From the NCBI RefSeq assembly GCF_015627175.1, contig NZ_VTDQ01000013.1, positions 1 through 60,625 of the forward strand: a stretch of DNA of 60,625 nt, written 5' to 3'. This document shows, piece after piece, positions 41,364 through 50,822 of this stretch (positions within the stretch are counted from its first letter, which is position 1; every line of letters starts with the position of its first letter). The translations under genes and the position numbers were made by a program. The DNA is from Acinetobacter pollinis. GTDB lineage: Bacteria > Pseudomonadota > Gammaproteobacteria > Pseudomonadales > Moraxellaceae. The notes under the pieces are model-generated. The model did no database searches and had not been told where the DNA came from. It was given only the letters and a program-made list of their open reading frames with translations.

Positions 41364-43032
41364 CCTTCTTACCGAGCAGTATTTCTAATAATCCTTGTGT
41401 AGACACATCGAATGCTGACAAGTCATCTTGTTCACCATTTAAAACAGGGAGCAATTGATTTGCAATTTCCTTACCTTTTTCTACGCCCCACTGATCAAAT
41501 GGATTAATATTCCAAATGACAGATTGCACGAAAACTTTATGTTCATAGAGCGCAATTAACACCCCTAAAGTATATGGACTTAATTCCTGAATAAGCATTG
41601 TCGTACTGGGCTGATTCCCTTCGTATTGCTTATATTCAGGTAAATGATCTAACTCTTCTTGCGCGAGTGCTTGATTACCAAATGCCAGTAACCTAGATTG
41701 TGCTAAACAATTAGAAAGTGCCAAATTGTGCTGTACAGCCAATGCCTCTGCATTCTCTACATAAGTAAAATGTTTTGCATTATAACGTTGTACTGGTGCA
41801 ATAAAGTCACAACTTACAGAGTGTGTACCTTGGTGCAGTAACTGATAAAAAGCATGTTGGGCATTTGGACCAACTTCACCCCATACAATTGGACATGTTT
41901 TCAATTCAACTTTTTTATGATTTCTCTGAATGGATTTACCATTAGATTCCATTTCAAGCTGTTGTAAATAAGATGCAAAATACTTTAAACGACCATCATA
42001 TGGTAGAACTGCATGCGTCTGCATGTCTAAAAAGTTAGTATTCCATACACCAAGTAGTCCCATTAACACAGGAATATTTTCTAAAAATGGAGCACTTTGA
42101 AAGTGCTGATCCATTGAATAGGCACCAGCAAGAAATTGCTTGAACCCTTCAACTCCGACAGTGAGTGCAATTGGTAAACCAATACATGACCAGAGTGAAT
42201 AACGTCCACCTACCCAATCCCAAAGTAAAAATTGTTTTTCAGGATCAATTCCCCAAGCGGTCATTTTTTCAGGCTTTGTCGATACGCCAATAAAATGGTT
42301 CTTGATTACCTTATTTGTTTGACCAAGGGCTTTTTCAAGCCACAAGCGTACTGTTTTTGCATTCGATAATGTGTCAATCGTGCCAAATGATTTTGAAGAA
42401 ATAATAAAGAGCGTTGTTTCCGGGCGTAGCTGATGAAGTAGATCAGATAATTGACTACCGTCCATCGTAGAAACAAAATGAGTCTTTAATGGCACTTTCG
42501 TCTGAACCTTAAAATCAGACAATGCATGGCTTACCATTAATGGGCCAAGATCGGAACCACCTACACCAATATTCACCACATCTTGGATGACTTCACCTGT
42601 CGCACCACGATATTGTCCTTGATGAATTTTTTCAACCAGTGCATACATTCTTTCAAGTTGTTCATTCACTTGATTCGCTAAGAGCTGATGTTGACTTCCT
42701 TGCTGTGGCAACCTGAGCGCCCAATGCATTACAGCACGATTTTCAGTATAGTTAATGGCTTCAGTCGAAAAAAGCTTACCAATCCAATCATCTAATTTTT
42801 GTTGTTTAGCAAAGTTAACGAGCTCTTCAAGCACAGGAGCTGTAATGCGCTGTTTACTATAATCAAAAATAAGATCTTCAAAAGTCTGTGAAAATTCTTG
42901 GAATCTTGATGGGTGCTGATTAAAAAGATCATTTAAATGAACATTTTGTAAACTTGTAGAAAGCTTTTTCAAGTTATTGTACGGCGTATTCATTATATCT
43001 TTTGGGAACTTTGTTATATTTTGGTCGCTCAT
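41356..43032 (-). CDS. pgi: Glucose-6-phosphate isomerase
   Basis: A 558-residue enzyme interconverting glucose-6-phosphate and fructose-6-phosphate. [29 protein letters not shown] and the C-terminal region with [12 protein letters not shown] are family signatures. Its start overlaps the ugd stop by four bases. It links central metabolism to the sugar-nucleotide pathway. Confidence 0.96.
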   Translation of the reverse strand: MSDQNITKFPKDIMNTPYNNLKKLSTSLQNVHLNDLFNQHPSRFQEFSQTFEDLIFDYSKQRITAPVLEELVNFAKQQKLDDWIGKLFSTEAINYTENRAVMHWALRLPQQGSQHQLLANQVNEQLERMYALVEKIHQGQYRGATGEVIQDVVNIGVGGSDLGPLMVSHALSDFKVQTKVPLKTHFVSTMDGSQLSDLLHQLRPETTLFIISSKSFGTIDTLSNAKTVRLWLEKALGQTNKVIKNHFIGVSTKPEKMTAWGIDPEKQFLLWDWVGGRYSLWSCIGLPIALTVGVEGFKQFLAGAYSMDQHFQSAPFLENIPVLMGLLGVWNTNFLDMQTHAVLPYDGRLKYFASYLQQLEMESNGKSIQRNHKKVELKTCPIVWGEVGPNAQHAFYQLLHQGTHSVSCDFIAPVQRYNAKHFTYVENAEALAVQHNLALSNCLAQSRLLAFGNQALAQEELDHLPEYKQYEGNQPSTTMLIQELSPYTLGVLIALYEHKVFVQSVIWNINPFDQWGVEKGKEIANQLLPVLNGEQDDLSAFDVSTQGLLEILLGKKGV

Positions 43033-44288
43033 ATTCGCCCAACTCCTTCATATGCAAAGCCTTGTGCTTTGACATAATTTGCATCATATACGTTACGACC
43101 ATCAAGAATGAGTGGATGGCTCATCAACTGATGTAATCTCGTATAATCTAAACTTAAATACTCTTTCCATGCTGTCAGTAAACATAAAGCATCTGCATTT
43201 TCAACAGCCTCATAACGATGTTCACACAAGATCAGATCATCACGACGACCATATTTCTTTGCAATCAATGGCAATGCCTGCGGGTCATGTAGTTGAACCG
43301 TTGCACCTTGTGCCCACAATGCAGTTAACATCTCATGAATAGGTGAAAAATTTATTCGAGCTGTATTTTCTTTAAATGAAGCACCCCAAATGGCAATCAC
43401 CTTGCCTTTGAGGTTACATTGATAGTAATTCCATAGCTTACGAAATAACACTTCTTTTTGTTGTTCGTTAATATTCCAAACTTGTTCTAACAACTCACTA
43501 CGTGTGCCAGTTTCTGCAATGGTTTTAGTCAGTGTAATAATATCGTGTGAAAAGTTTTCACCACCAAAGCCAACACCAGGTGCTAAATAGGATGAACCAA
43601 TTCTAGAGTCAGCACCAAGGCCTAATCGAACATTTGCAATATCTACACCCATTTTTTCAGCAACTTGTGCCAAGTCATTCATATAACTGATTCGAGTTGC
43701 CAACATGCCAGAAATACTCAGCTTGGTAAATTCCGCATCTTGAATAGGCATAAATAAATAGTGATGATTTGAACTATAAAAGGGTCTTAAAATTTCTTTA
43801 ATTTTAGTTTTTGCAACAGCAGTTTCGACACCTACAACAATATGTTGAACTTTGGTAATACTGTTAAGTGCATTACCCTCTTGAACCATATCTGGTAAGT
43901 AACACCAATTATCTTTCGTTGCAAAAGCTTGTAATTTTTTTGTACCTTCTAGACCAAAACTTGACCCATTAATCATAAGTTTAGGATGAATAATGGGTTG
44001 TTCTTGTAAATTTTTTAATACCTGTACCGCAAACTCATACTCATGCGAATTAAATGCAAGAAAATATGCATCCACATCGTTTGGAATATCTTCACACTCA
44101 GAAACAATTAAGTTTTTATAATTAATTTGTTTTTGTATTAAATCATTAACGGTTTTATCTTGGTATTCTACTGAACAACCATATTCTTCTACAGGATACT
44201 GACACCAATAGGCTTGGTGTCCGTATTCTGCAAATAAACCCGCCATGACGCCTGCATTTAATGTTGTTCCATAAATTGCAATTCTCAT
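43029..44288 (-). CDS. ugd: UDP-glucose 6-dehydrogenase homologue lacking the catalytic cysteine
   Basis: A 419-residue member of the UDP-glucose/GDP-mannose dehydrogenase family by overall alignment and position between galU and pgi. It keeps the substrate lysine (K189 in DAEFTKLS), the asparagine N204 in [14 protein letters not shown] and D249. The catalytic block normally written GGSCFPKD reads GGENFSHD, so Asn245 replaces the cysteine. The N-terminal NAD motif GxGxxG is replaced by [12 protein letters not shown]. It may therefore be inactive, or act by another route. Start and stop overlap or abut its neighbours. The gene symbol is by position; function is in doubt. Confidence 0.75.
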   Translation of the reverse strand: MRIAIYGTTLNAGVMAGLFAEYGHQAYWCQYPVEEYGCSVEYQDKTVNDLIQKQINYKNLIVSECEDIPNDVDAYFLAFNSHEYEFAVQVLKNLQEQPIIHPKLMINGSSFGLEGTKKLQAFATKDNWCYLPDMVQEGNALNSITKVQHIVVGVETAVAKTKIKEILRPFYSSNHHYLFMPIQDAEFTKLSISGMLATRISYMNDLAQVAEKMGVDIANVRLGLGADSRIGSSYLAPGVGFGGENFSHDIITLTKTIAETGTRSELLEQVWNINEQQKEVLFRKLWNYYQCNLKGKVIAIWGASFKENTARINFSPIHEMLTALWAQGATVQLHDPQALPLIAKKYGRRDDLILCEHRYEAVENADALCLLTAWKEYLSLDYTRLHQLMSHPLILDGRNVYDANYVKAQGFAYEGVGRI

Positions 44289-44301
44289 GACTTTCCTTTT
44301 T

Positions 44302-45177
44302 TTAAATATTTAATTCTTCAATCATTTTTTTAAATTCTTGACCTAATTTAGGATGCTCTATTCCGTAGTGCAAAACAGCTTTCAAGTAGCCTAACTTACT
44401 ACCACAGTCAAATGTTTCACCTTGCATTCTAAAAGCTTCAACCACATCGCTCGATTGCAAAGTTGCAATTGCATCCGTTAATTGAATTTCGTTTCCAGCA
44501 CCTTTAGGTGTGGTTTCTAAAATATTCATAATTTTTGTAGGTAGAACGTAACGCCCAATCACAGACAGATTGCTCGGTGCCTTATCAATTGAAGGCTTTT
44601 CAACAATACCCTTCATAACCACACTTTCACCCATTTGAGGTGTTTGATCTACATCAACAATTCCGTACTGATCTACCAACTCTCGTGGTACGGCTTCGAC
44701 CATAATCTGTGCAGCATTCGTTTGGCTAAAACGCGCCACCATCTGTGCAAGATCATTCTCTGAACTTCTCTCTTTTACCAATACATCTGGAAGTAGTACA
44801 GCAAAATCATCGCTTCCAATAACGTCTTTTGCACAAAGTACAGCATGGCCTAAACCGAGTGGTTGAGGTTGTCTTACACTAATAATAGATACATCTTCGG
44901 GTACAATTTTTGTAATTTCATTGAGCAAATCAATTTTATTCTTTTTTTCTAATGTTGTTTCTAGTTCAAAATTACGGTCGAAGTAATTTTCAATTGATGC
45001 TTTAGAGCTATGGGTCACCAAGATAATTTGTTTGATTCCAGCAGCTACTGCTTCTTTAACTACATATTCTATTGCTGGACGATCTACAACTGTAACCATT
45101 TCTTTAGGAATAGACTTACTGGCGGGTAAAAAGCGTGTTCCTAAACCTGCAACTGGAAGAATAGCTTTTTTAATCAT
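44302..45177 (-). CDS. galU: UTP-glucose-1-phosphate uridylyltransferase
   Basis: A 291-residue enzyme making UDP-glucose from UTP and glucose-1-phosphate. The nucleotide-binding GLGTRFLPASKSIPKEM is at 11-27, and IEKPSIDKAPSNLSVIGRY-like blocks follow (VEKPSIDKAP). It is the first gene of the leftward galU-ugd-pgi-galE operon. Its product feeds GalE and, if active, Ugd. Confidence 0.96.
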   Translation of the reverse strand: MIKKAILPVAGLGTRFLPASKSIPKEMVTVVDRPAIEYVVKEAVAAGIKQIILVTHSSKASIENYFDRNFELETTLEKKNKIDLLNEITKIVPEDVSIISVRQPQPLGLGHAVLCAKDVIGSDDFAVLLPDVLVKERSSENDLAQMVARFSQTNAAQIMVEAVPRELVDQYGIVDVDQTPQMGESVVMKGIVEKPSIDKAPSNLSVIGRYVLPTKIMNILETTPKGAGNEIQLTDAIATLQSSDVVEAFRMQGETFDCGSKLGYLKAVLHYGIEHPKLGQEFKKMIEELNI

Positions 45178-45607
45178 AACAACTCTGCTTTCATTAAGAA
45201 AAAATTTATTGGTTTGATGATATATTCTAGTTAGATTAAATTGAATATAATTTTATTCAAATTTAGTTAATTCTTTTTGTCATCTTAAAGAACTAAGGCA
45301 TCATATAATATATTATAATACAGATGGAATAAATCCATAAAAAATATACATAAATAAAATTTAGAATTGTTTTATTCTAAATTTTAAAGTTCTGCCATTT
45401 TAAAAATTTCTATTAAAAAATTTCAATCACATCAGATAATTAATTCTAAATATAATTTTACATAAAGTATCAAGATGTTTTTTTACATATTTATACGCTA
45501 GTGCTATTTTAGTCATTTAAATATGTTATACCTTACTGAGGTATGCTTTTATGAACAAAGGAAATTGTTCATATGAGTTCGTATTCATGTAATTTTTTGG
45601 ATTTTTT
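45178..45607. other. Gap between galU and fkpA, site of the usual capsule cluster
   Basis: This 430-base AT-rich gap has no open frame of note. TATGAACAA and its complement flank AGGAAA at 45550-45573, and ATACCT and AGGTAT form another small hairpin near 45527-45543, both before the fkpA-like gene. In A. baumannii the wzc-wzb-wza and polysaccharide genes stand between these two genes; none is present here. Confidence 0.55.
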
Positions 45608-46321
45608 ATGCGTAAAATTCTACCTATTTCAGCTGCTATTTTAGTCAGCAGTCTTACACTACTTCCACTTACTGGTTGCTCTAAATCAGAGACAGCACAA
45701 AAAGATAATAAAGCCTCTGCAGCTGCGACTAAAGATCAAAAAAGCACAGATCCTTTAGAAGTTCTAAGCTATGCCCAAGGTTATCAACTCGGTGCCCAGC
45801 TTCCTGCTGAGATCAATACAAAGCAACTCGCTTTAGGTATTGAAGAAGGTAAAGCACATAAAGACTCAATTTATACTCAAGATGAAATTAAAGCTGCTTT
45901 TGAAAGCTATCAAAAAACCGTAGCTCAAAAAGCACAAGAAGCTGTGAAAAAGAATGAACAGTTTTTAGCAGACAATGCAAAAAAACCTGAGATAAAAACA
46001 GCACCATCTGGCTTACAGTATCAAATTCTGAAAGAAGGTACAGGTAAAGCCCCAACCGCTAACTCTACTGTTAAAGTGAACTACGAAGGAAAACTGGTTG
46101 ACGGTACTGTATTTGACAGCACTTACAGCCGTAATGAGCCTGTTGAACTTGCATTAGGCTCAACTATTCCAGGCTGGATTGAAGGTATTCCTAAAATTAA
46201 AGAAGGTGGTAGCATTATGCTTTATGTACCTGCCAAACTAGGCTATGGCGAACATCCAGTTGGCAATATTCCTGCAAATAGTGTTTTAATCTTCAAAGTA
46301 GAGCTTTTGCAAGTGAAATAA
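45608..46321 (+). CDS. fkpA: FKBP-type peptidyl-prolyl isomerase, lipoprotein (FkpA-like)
   Basis: A 237-residue periplasmic proline isomerase. The N-terminus is a lipoprotein signal with lipobox LTGC (Cys24), so it is probably membrane-tethered, unlike soluble E. coli FkpA. An FKBP N-terminal dimerisation domain (about 50-120) precedes the FKBP domain (about 138-237), which keeps active-site residues in YEGKLVDGTVFDST, the tryptophan in IPGWIEG and LGYGEH. It is the first of three tandem FKBP genes. Confidence 0.92.
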   Translation: MRKILPISAAILVSSLTLLPLTGCSKSETAQKDNKASAAATKDQKSTDPLEVLSYAQGYQLGAQLPAEINTKQLALGIEEGKAHKDSIYTQDEIKAAFESYQKTVAQKAQEAVKKNEQFLADNAKKPEIKTAPSGLQYQILKEGTGKAPTANSTVKVNYEGKLVDGTVFDSTYSRNEPVELALGSTIPGWIEGIPKIKEGGSIMLYVPAKLGYGEHPVGNIPANSVLIFKVELLQVK

Positions 46322-46339
46322 CACATAAATAAACATTTC

Positions 46340-46371
46340 GGGATAGAAAATATCTGTTAATTTTCTATCCC
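46340..46371 (+). terminator. Hairpin after fkpA
   Basis: GGGATAGAAAA and its exact complement flank a ten-base loop, 18 bases past the stop. There is no T run, so it is a weak terminator or an mRNA-protecting stem. The rest of the gap to 46650 is AT-rich and empty. Confidence 0.5.
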
Positions 46372-46650
46372 ACCTCATGCTTTACCCATTAATTTACTTT
46401 ACTTATCTATTGATTTTTATAACAAAAATTGATCAAAAAAAATCAAGACTAGGAATATCTTTCTTAAAGCGTTAATATAAAAAAATACTACTTATTTTTA
46501 ATCTATCCCGTAGTATCTTCTAATTTCATGTATAGAGCATTAGACATCTATATGGAAAACAATACCTGCATAGCCTTATTCATTCATTGATTTCAGTGTA
46601 TGTAAGCTAGGTATTACTTAATTTATTTGATTTTTTTTGGGAATATCGAC

Positions 46651-47544
46651 ATGAATAAGACTATAGTTGGCCTATTTTCAGTCACGTTAGCAACTACAGC
46701 AACATTGGCAACAGCAAATAGCAACAACAATGTTAGCGACCAAGAGGCTTACAGACTAGGTACGCAACTCGCAAATAATAAAGATGCATCTACTGCATTG
46801 CGTCAAGGTATTGAAGATGGGCAAAGAAGAGACTCTCGTAATCAGAATACCGATAACAACAGTAACAGACAAAACTCGAGCAGAACGAACAACCAAGAAG
46901 ATAATCGTTCTTCTCGAAATGTAAACACGAACAGCTCAAACAATCAAAGCCACAATACACGTAATGAAAGCTATGCTAATAATAGCTCTAACCAAAATAC
47001 ACGTAACGAAAGCTATGGTAATAATAGCTATAACCAAAATAGCAGAGATGAAGGCTATTCGAGCAACAACCAAAATACAAGAAACTCTAATACTGGTAAC
47101 AGTAACGTAGGAAATACAAACTCACGTAATAATTCGAGTAATCAAGCTGAAAACTCGCAACAACGTGGCGCAAGCAACGTAAATGATCGTACATTCTTTG
47201 CTGAAAATGGACGTCGCTTAGGTGTGGTAACGACAAACTCTGGACTACAATACCAAGTATTGAAAGCAGGTTTAGGTCGTATTCCACGTGACCAACAGAA
47301 CGTGCGTATTTCTTATGAAATTAAAGATTTAAATGACAAAACGCTGGCTCGTCAAACAGATCAGTACTTAAGATTGAATCGCTTAATGCCTGCACTTGCA
47401 GAAGGTGTGCAAACAATGCGTGAAAAAGGTAAAACACGATTCTTTATTCCAACTGGTTTAACGTCAGGTATTCGTGACTTTAACTCTTCTGTTCCAGCCA
47501 ATACAGCTGTAATTGTTGATGTAGATTTACAAAGTATCGAATAA
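46651..47544 (+). CDS. Degenerate FKBP-domain protein with asparagine-rich linker
   Basis: A 297-residue exported protein; the start at 46651 gives a signal peptide ending about ATA-NS. After a short piece like the FKBP N-domain (SDQEAYRLGTQLANN) comes a low-complexity linker (about 55-175) very rich in Asn, Ser, Arg and Gln with repeats such as NTRNESYxNNS. The last 115 residues resemble an FKBP domain, but the FDS active-site block reads LARQT and the core tryptophan is replaced, so isomerase activity is doubtful. It lies between two intact FKBP genes. The role is unknown; binding or scaffolding is possible. Confidence 0.78.
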   Translation: MNKTIVGLFSVTLATTATLATANSNNNVSDQEAYRLGTQLANNKDASTALRQGIEDGQRRDSRNQNTDNNSNRQNSSRTNNQEDNRSSRNVNTNSSNNQSHNTRNESYANNSSNQNTRNESYGNNSYNQNSRDEGYSSNNQNTRNSNTGNSNVGNTNSRNNSSNQAENSQQRGASNVNDRTFFAENGRRLGVVTTNSGLQYQVLKAGLGRIPRDQQNVRISYEIKDLNDKTLARQTDQYLRLNRLMPALAEGVQTMREKGKTRFFIPTGLTSGIRDFNSSVPANTAVIVDVDLQSIE

Positions 47545-47588
47545 TTTTTGTTTGTCTCATCAAATACATTTTTAATGAAATTCACTAT

Positions 47589-47618
47589 ACAAAGGTATCT
47601 CTCCTGAGATACCTTTGT
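47589..47618 (+). terminator. Hairpin after the degenerate FKBP gene
   Basis: A 13-bp perfect stem (ACAAAGGTATCTC and its complement) surrounds TCCT, 45 bases past the stop. The following T-rich stretch is short. It separates this gene from the third FKBP gene. Confidence 0.65.
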
Positions 47619-47644
47619 TACATTATCAATCAAAGGATAAAATA

Positions 47645-48340
47645 ATGAAAAAAAATCTGATTTTCGCTATTTTTTCTCTCTCCTGTATCACAAATATTGC
47701 TAGTGCAACAACAATTAATACTCAAAGTGCTTTAAGTGATCAAGCAGGATATAGTCTTGGCTATTTACTAGGTAAAAATAATACTGAAGCATTACAGGGC
47801 ATTAATTTAGATGCTTTTATTCAAGGCCTCACAAATGCTGCTCAGAATACTACCCCTGCCCTAAATGAAGAACAGATGGGTCAAGTACTTATGACCTATA
47901 AAAAGCAAACAGAAGCAAAAGAGTTTTTTGAGTTAAAGCAACAAGCGGAAAGTAACCAAAAATTAGGAGACAGCTTTCTTCAAAAAAATATGAAAAAATC
48001 TGGTGTGATCACCACAAAAACAGGGCTGCAATATATTACATTACAAGAAGGGACAGGTATTAGTCCTAAGTCTACCAGTACTGTTCGACTCAACTATGAG
48101 GGGCGACTCATTGATGGTACTGTATTTGACAGTTCTATTGCACGCCAGCAACCTGTCACATTACAAGTCAAGGATGTGGTTACAGGGTTAGCACAGGGTC
48201 TGCTTACTATGAAAGAAGGTGGAAAGTCTCGCTTCTTTATTCCTGCTCAACTGGGATATGGAACAATTGGTGCAGGCGACACCATACAACCGAATAGTAC
48301 ACTCATTTTCGATGTTGAACTCTTAAAAGTAGAAAATTAG
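47645..48340 (+). CDS. FKBP-type peptidyl-prolyl isomerase, exported
   Basis: A 231-residue periplasmic FKBP with an ordinary signal peptide ending at ASA. An N-terminal FKBP_N-like domain (about 28-110, DQAGYSLGYLLG) leads to the FKBP domain (about 130-231) with YEGRLIDGTVFDSS and LGYGTIG. The usual active-site tryptophan is replaced by Leu (VVTGLAQG). AAAGGAT precedes the ATG at 47645. It is similar to FklB/FkpA proteins, and which name fits is unclear. Confidence 0.9.
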   Translation: MKKNLIFAIFSLSCITNIASATTINTQSALSDQAGYSLGYLLGKNNTEALQGINLDAFIQGLTNAAQNTTPALNEEQMGQVLMTYKKQTEAKEFFELKQQAESNQKLGDSFLQKNMKKSGVITTKTGLQYITLQEGTGISPKSTSTVRLNYEGRLIDGTVFDSSIARQQPVTLQVKDVVTGLAQGLLTMKEGGKSRFFIPAQLGYGTIGAGDTIQPNSTLIFDVELLKVEN

Positions 48341-48658
48341 AATTTAAGTGTTCTGTAGATAATTTGCGATAAAATGAATAATTCAATTTGTCGCAACTTT
48401 CTATTATAAAATAATATTACATACAATATATTTACAAATTCATATGAAAAATTAAAAATATAATCTGGTTCAATTGCAAAATATAATAATGCAAAACAAC
48501 CATCGATCTAAATTATAATTGTGACTCTGAGTAGAGTCGTCAACAAATATAACGATCGGTTATAACTATTAATTAGATCAGTTTAATCTAATTTAAATAT
48601 GAGAATAATCTGATTAAAATTAATACTCAAGCATGATATTGAGTTTTTTAGGAAAAAT
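48341..48658. other. Catalase upstream region
   Basis: A 318-base AT-rich gap. It contains a hairpin GACTCT-GAGT-AGAGTC (48523-48538) and a palindrome TATAAC-GATCG-GTTATA (48548-48564) about 100 bases before the catalase start. The palindrome is a plausible operator, but I cannot assign it to OxyR or another known regulator. Confidence 0.5.
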
Positions 48659-50185
48659 ATGAATTTAAAACATCCTTTAGCAATCGCAATATTGATTGCT
48701 CCGACTTTTGCATCACAAATGACCATTGCAGCAGACCCACTTACTCGTGACAACGGTGCTCTCGTTGGAGATAACCAAAACTCACAAACAGCAGGTGCGA
48801 ATGGTCCGACACTTCTTCAAGATGTTCAACTTATTCAAAAACTACAACGTTTTGACCGTGAGCGCATTCCTGAACGTGTTGTGCATGCTAGAGGTACAGG
48901 TGTACATGGTGTATTTACACCATCTGCAGACATCTCAGACTTAACAATTGCAAAAGTATTTAAACCAGGAACACAAACACCTGTATTTGTACGCTTTTCA
49001 TCTGTAGTTCATGGAAATCATTCCCCTGAAACATTGCGTGATCCTCGTGGTTTTGCAACGAAGTTTTATACACAAGATGGAAACTGGGATTTGGTAGGTA
49101 ATAACTTTCCAACTTTCTTTATTCGTGATGCGATTAAATTCCCAGATATGGTTCATGCTTTCAAACCAAACCCGCAAAATAACTTAGATGATATGGGTCG
49201 TACGTTTGATTTCTTCCAACATATTCCTGAAGCAACTCGTACCCTCACAGAACTTTTCTCAGACAATGGTACACCAGTAGGCTACCGTTTCATGGATGGT
49301 AACGGTGTACATGCATATAAACTTGTAAATGCTAAGGGTGAAGTACACTACGTTAAATTCCATTGGAAAAGCTTACAAGGCACTAAAAACTTAACACCAA
49401 AAGAAGTTCCAGTTGTTCAAGGTCAAGATTATAGTCATATGACAACTGATCTAGTGAACAGTATTAAACGTGGTGACTATCCAAAATGGGATCTTTATAT
49501 TCAGGTACTTACTCCTGAAGACTTAGATAAATTTGACTTTAACCCATTGGATGCGACAAAAATTTGGCCAAATGTTCCTGAACATAAAATTGGGCAAATG
49601 GTACTGAATAAGAATGTAGATAATTTCTTCCAAGAAACTGAGCAAGTGGCTATGGCGCCTGCAAACATTGTTCCTGGTATCGAGTTCTCTGAAGATAAAC
49701 TTCTTCAAGGTCGTGTATTTGCATACTCTGATACACAGATGTATCGTTTAGGTGCAAATGGTTTAAGCCTACCAATTAACCGTCCTATGGTTGCTGTAAA
49801 TAATGGAAACCAAGATGGTGCAATGAACTTCGGTCATACAACATCATCTGTTAACTATGAACCAAGTGCACGTAACCCAAGACCGCAAGTTGCATCTGCT
49901 CGCTATACTGAGTCAGCGCTAAACGGGAAAACACAGCAAACTAAAATTCAAAAAGAACAGAATTTCAAACAAGCTGGTGATTTATACCGCTCATTTACCA
50001 CAGCAGAACGCCGTGACTTAATTGAGAACTTTGGTGGCGCACTTTCAGGGGCTGATGAATCTGCAAAATATAAAATTGCATCATTCTTATATAAAGCCGA
50101 TCCTGAATACGGTACAGGTGTTTCAAAAATTGCAAAAGTTGATGTAAACCGTGTGAAAGCAATGGCTGCTCAATTACAAGACTAA
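48659..50185 (+). CDS. katB: Exported monofunctional heme catalase
   Basis: A catalase of 508 residues with a signal peptide (cleavage about TIAA-DP), so it should work in the periplasm. The essential His is H76 in VVHARGTGVHG, the distal Asn is in DLVGNNFPTFF (about 148), and the heme-ligand Tyr is Y356 in RVFAYSDTQ. AGGA precedes the ATG. The gene is followed 73 bases on by an ankyrin-repeat protein, as in the peroxide-induced katB-ankB pair of Pseudomonas aeruginosa; the symbol rests on that pairing. Confidence 0.92.
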   Translation: MNLKHPLAIAILIAPTFASQMTIAADPLTRDNGALVGDNQNSQTAGANGPTLLQDVQLIQKLQRFDRERIPERVVHARGTGVHGVFTPSADISDLTIAKVFKPGTQTPVFVRFSSVVHGNHSPETLRDPRGFATKFYTQDGNWDLVGNNFPTFFIRDAIKFPDMVHAFKPNPQNNLDDMGRTFDFFQHIPEATRTLTELFSDNGTPVGYRFMDGNGVHAYKLVNAKGEVHYVKFHWKSLQGTKNLTPKEVPVVQGQDYSHMTTDLVNSIKRGDYPKWDLYIQVLTPEDLDKFDFNPLDATKIWPNVPEHKIGQMVLNKNVDNFFQETEQVAMAPANIVPGIEFSEDKLLQGRVFAYSDTQMYRLGANGLSLPINRPMVAVNNGNQDGAMNFGHTTSSVNYEPSARNPRPQVASARYTESALNGKTQQTKIQKEQNFKQAGDLYRSFTTAERRDLIENFGGALSGADESAKYKIASFLYKADPEYGTGVSKIAKVDVNRVKAMAAQLQD

Positions 50186-50258
50186 TTTTTCACAAATGTG
50201 AGAATCAACATCATGTATGTGACATGCATACATGATGTCTCATCAAAGAGGGATTGTA

Positions 50259-50822
50259 ATGAAGTTTTTATATGTATTTTTAACAGCAGCTCTATTTGCT
50301 TATTCACCGCTCAGCCTTGCAGATACGCCGGCCTCTTTTCAGACCCAAACATCTACGTCATCACCTAAAGAAATAAAATCTAAGCTCAATCAGTATTATT
50401 TTGATGCTGCACGCCAAGGCAATACTGAGATGTTGCAAGAGTTTATTCAAGCTGGGTATAACCTAAATATTCAGGATGAAAAGGGATACACTGCCCTTAT
50501 TTTAGCAGCCTATCATGGTCATCCTGAGGCAGTTAATCAGTTGCTAAAAGCAGGTGCAAACGCATGTGTACAGGATAAGACAGGTAATACCGCACTTATG
50601 GGTGCTATTTTCAAAGGCGAATTGCGTATTGCAAGGACCCTTATGAAAGCTGGTTGCTCACCCGATCAAACCAATGGTTCTGGTCAGACAGCAAGTATGT
50701 ATGCTGCTCTATTTCAACGTAAAGAAATTCTTGATGCACTTGTTAAACAAGGTGCAAATACTGAACTTAAAGACAAACGTGGTAATAGTGTTGATAATTT
50801 AAGTCAGGGCAACTTTAACTAA
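50259..50822 (+). CDS. ankB: Exported ankyrin-repeat protein (AnkB-like)
   Basis: A 187-residue protein with a signal peptide (about 1-22, SLA-DT) and four ankyrin repeats from about residue 45 (for example GYTALILAAYHGHPEAVNQL and GNTALMGAIFKGE). GAGGG precedes the ATG at 50259. AnkB of P. aeruginosa is needed for full periplasmic KatB activity, and the same role is inferred here from position and topology. Its stop overlaps the convergent neighbour by four bases. Confidence 0.87.
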   Translation: MKFLYVFLTAALFAYSPLSLADTPASFQTQTSTSSPKEIKSKLNQYYFDAARQGNTEMLQEFIQAGYNLNIQDEKGYTALILAAYHGHPEAVNQLLKAGANACVQDKTGNTALMGAIFKGELRIARTLMKAGCSPDQTNGSGQTASMYAALFQRKEILDALVKQGANTELKDKRGNSVDNLSQGNFN

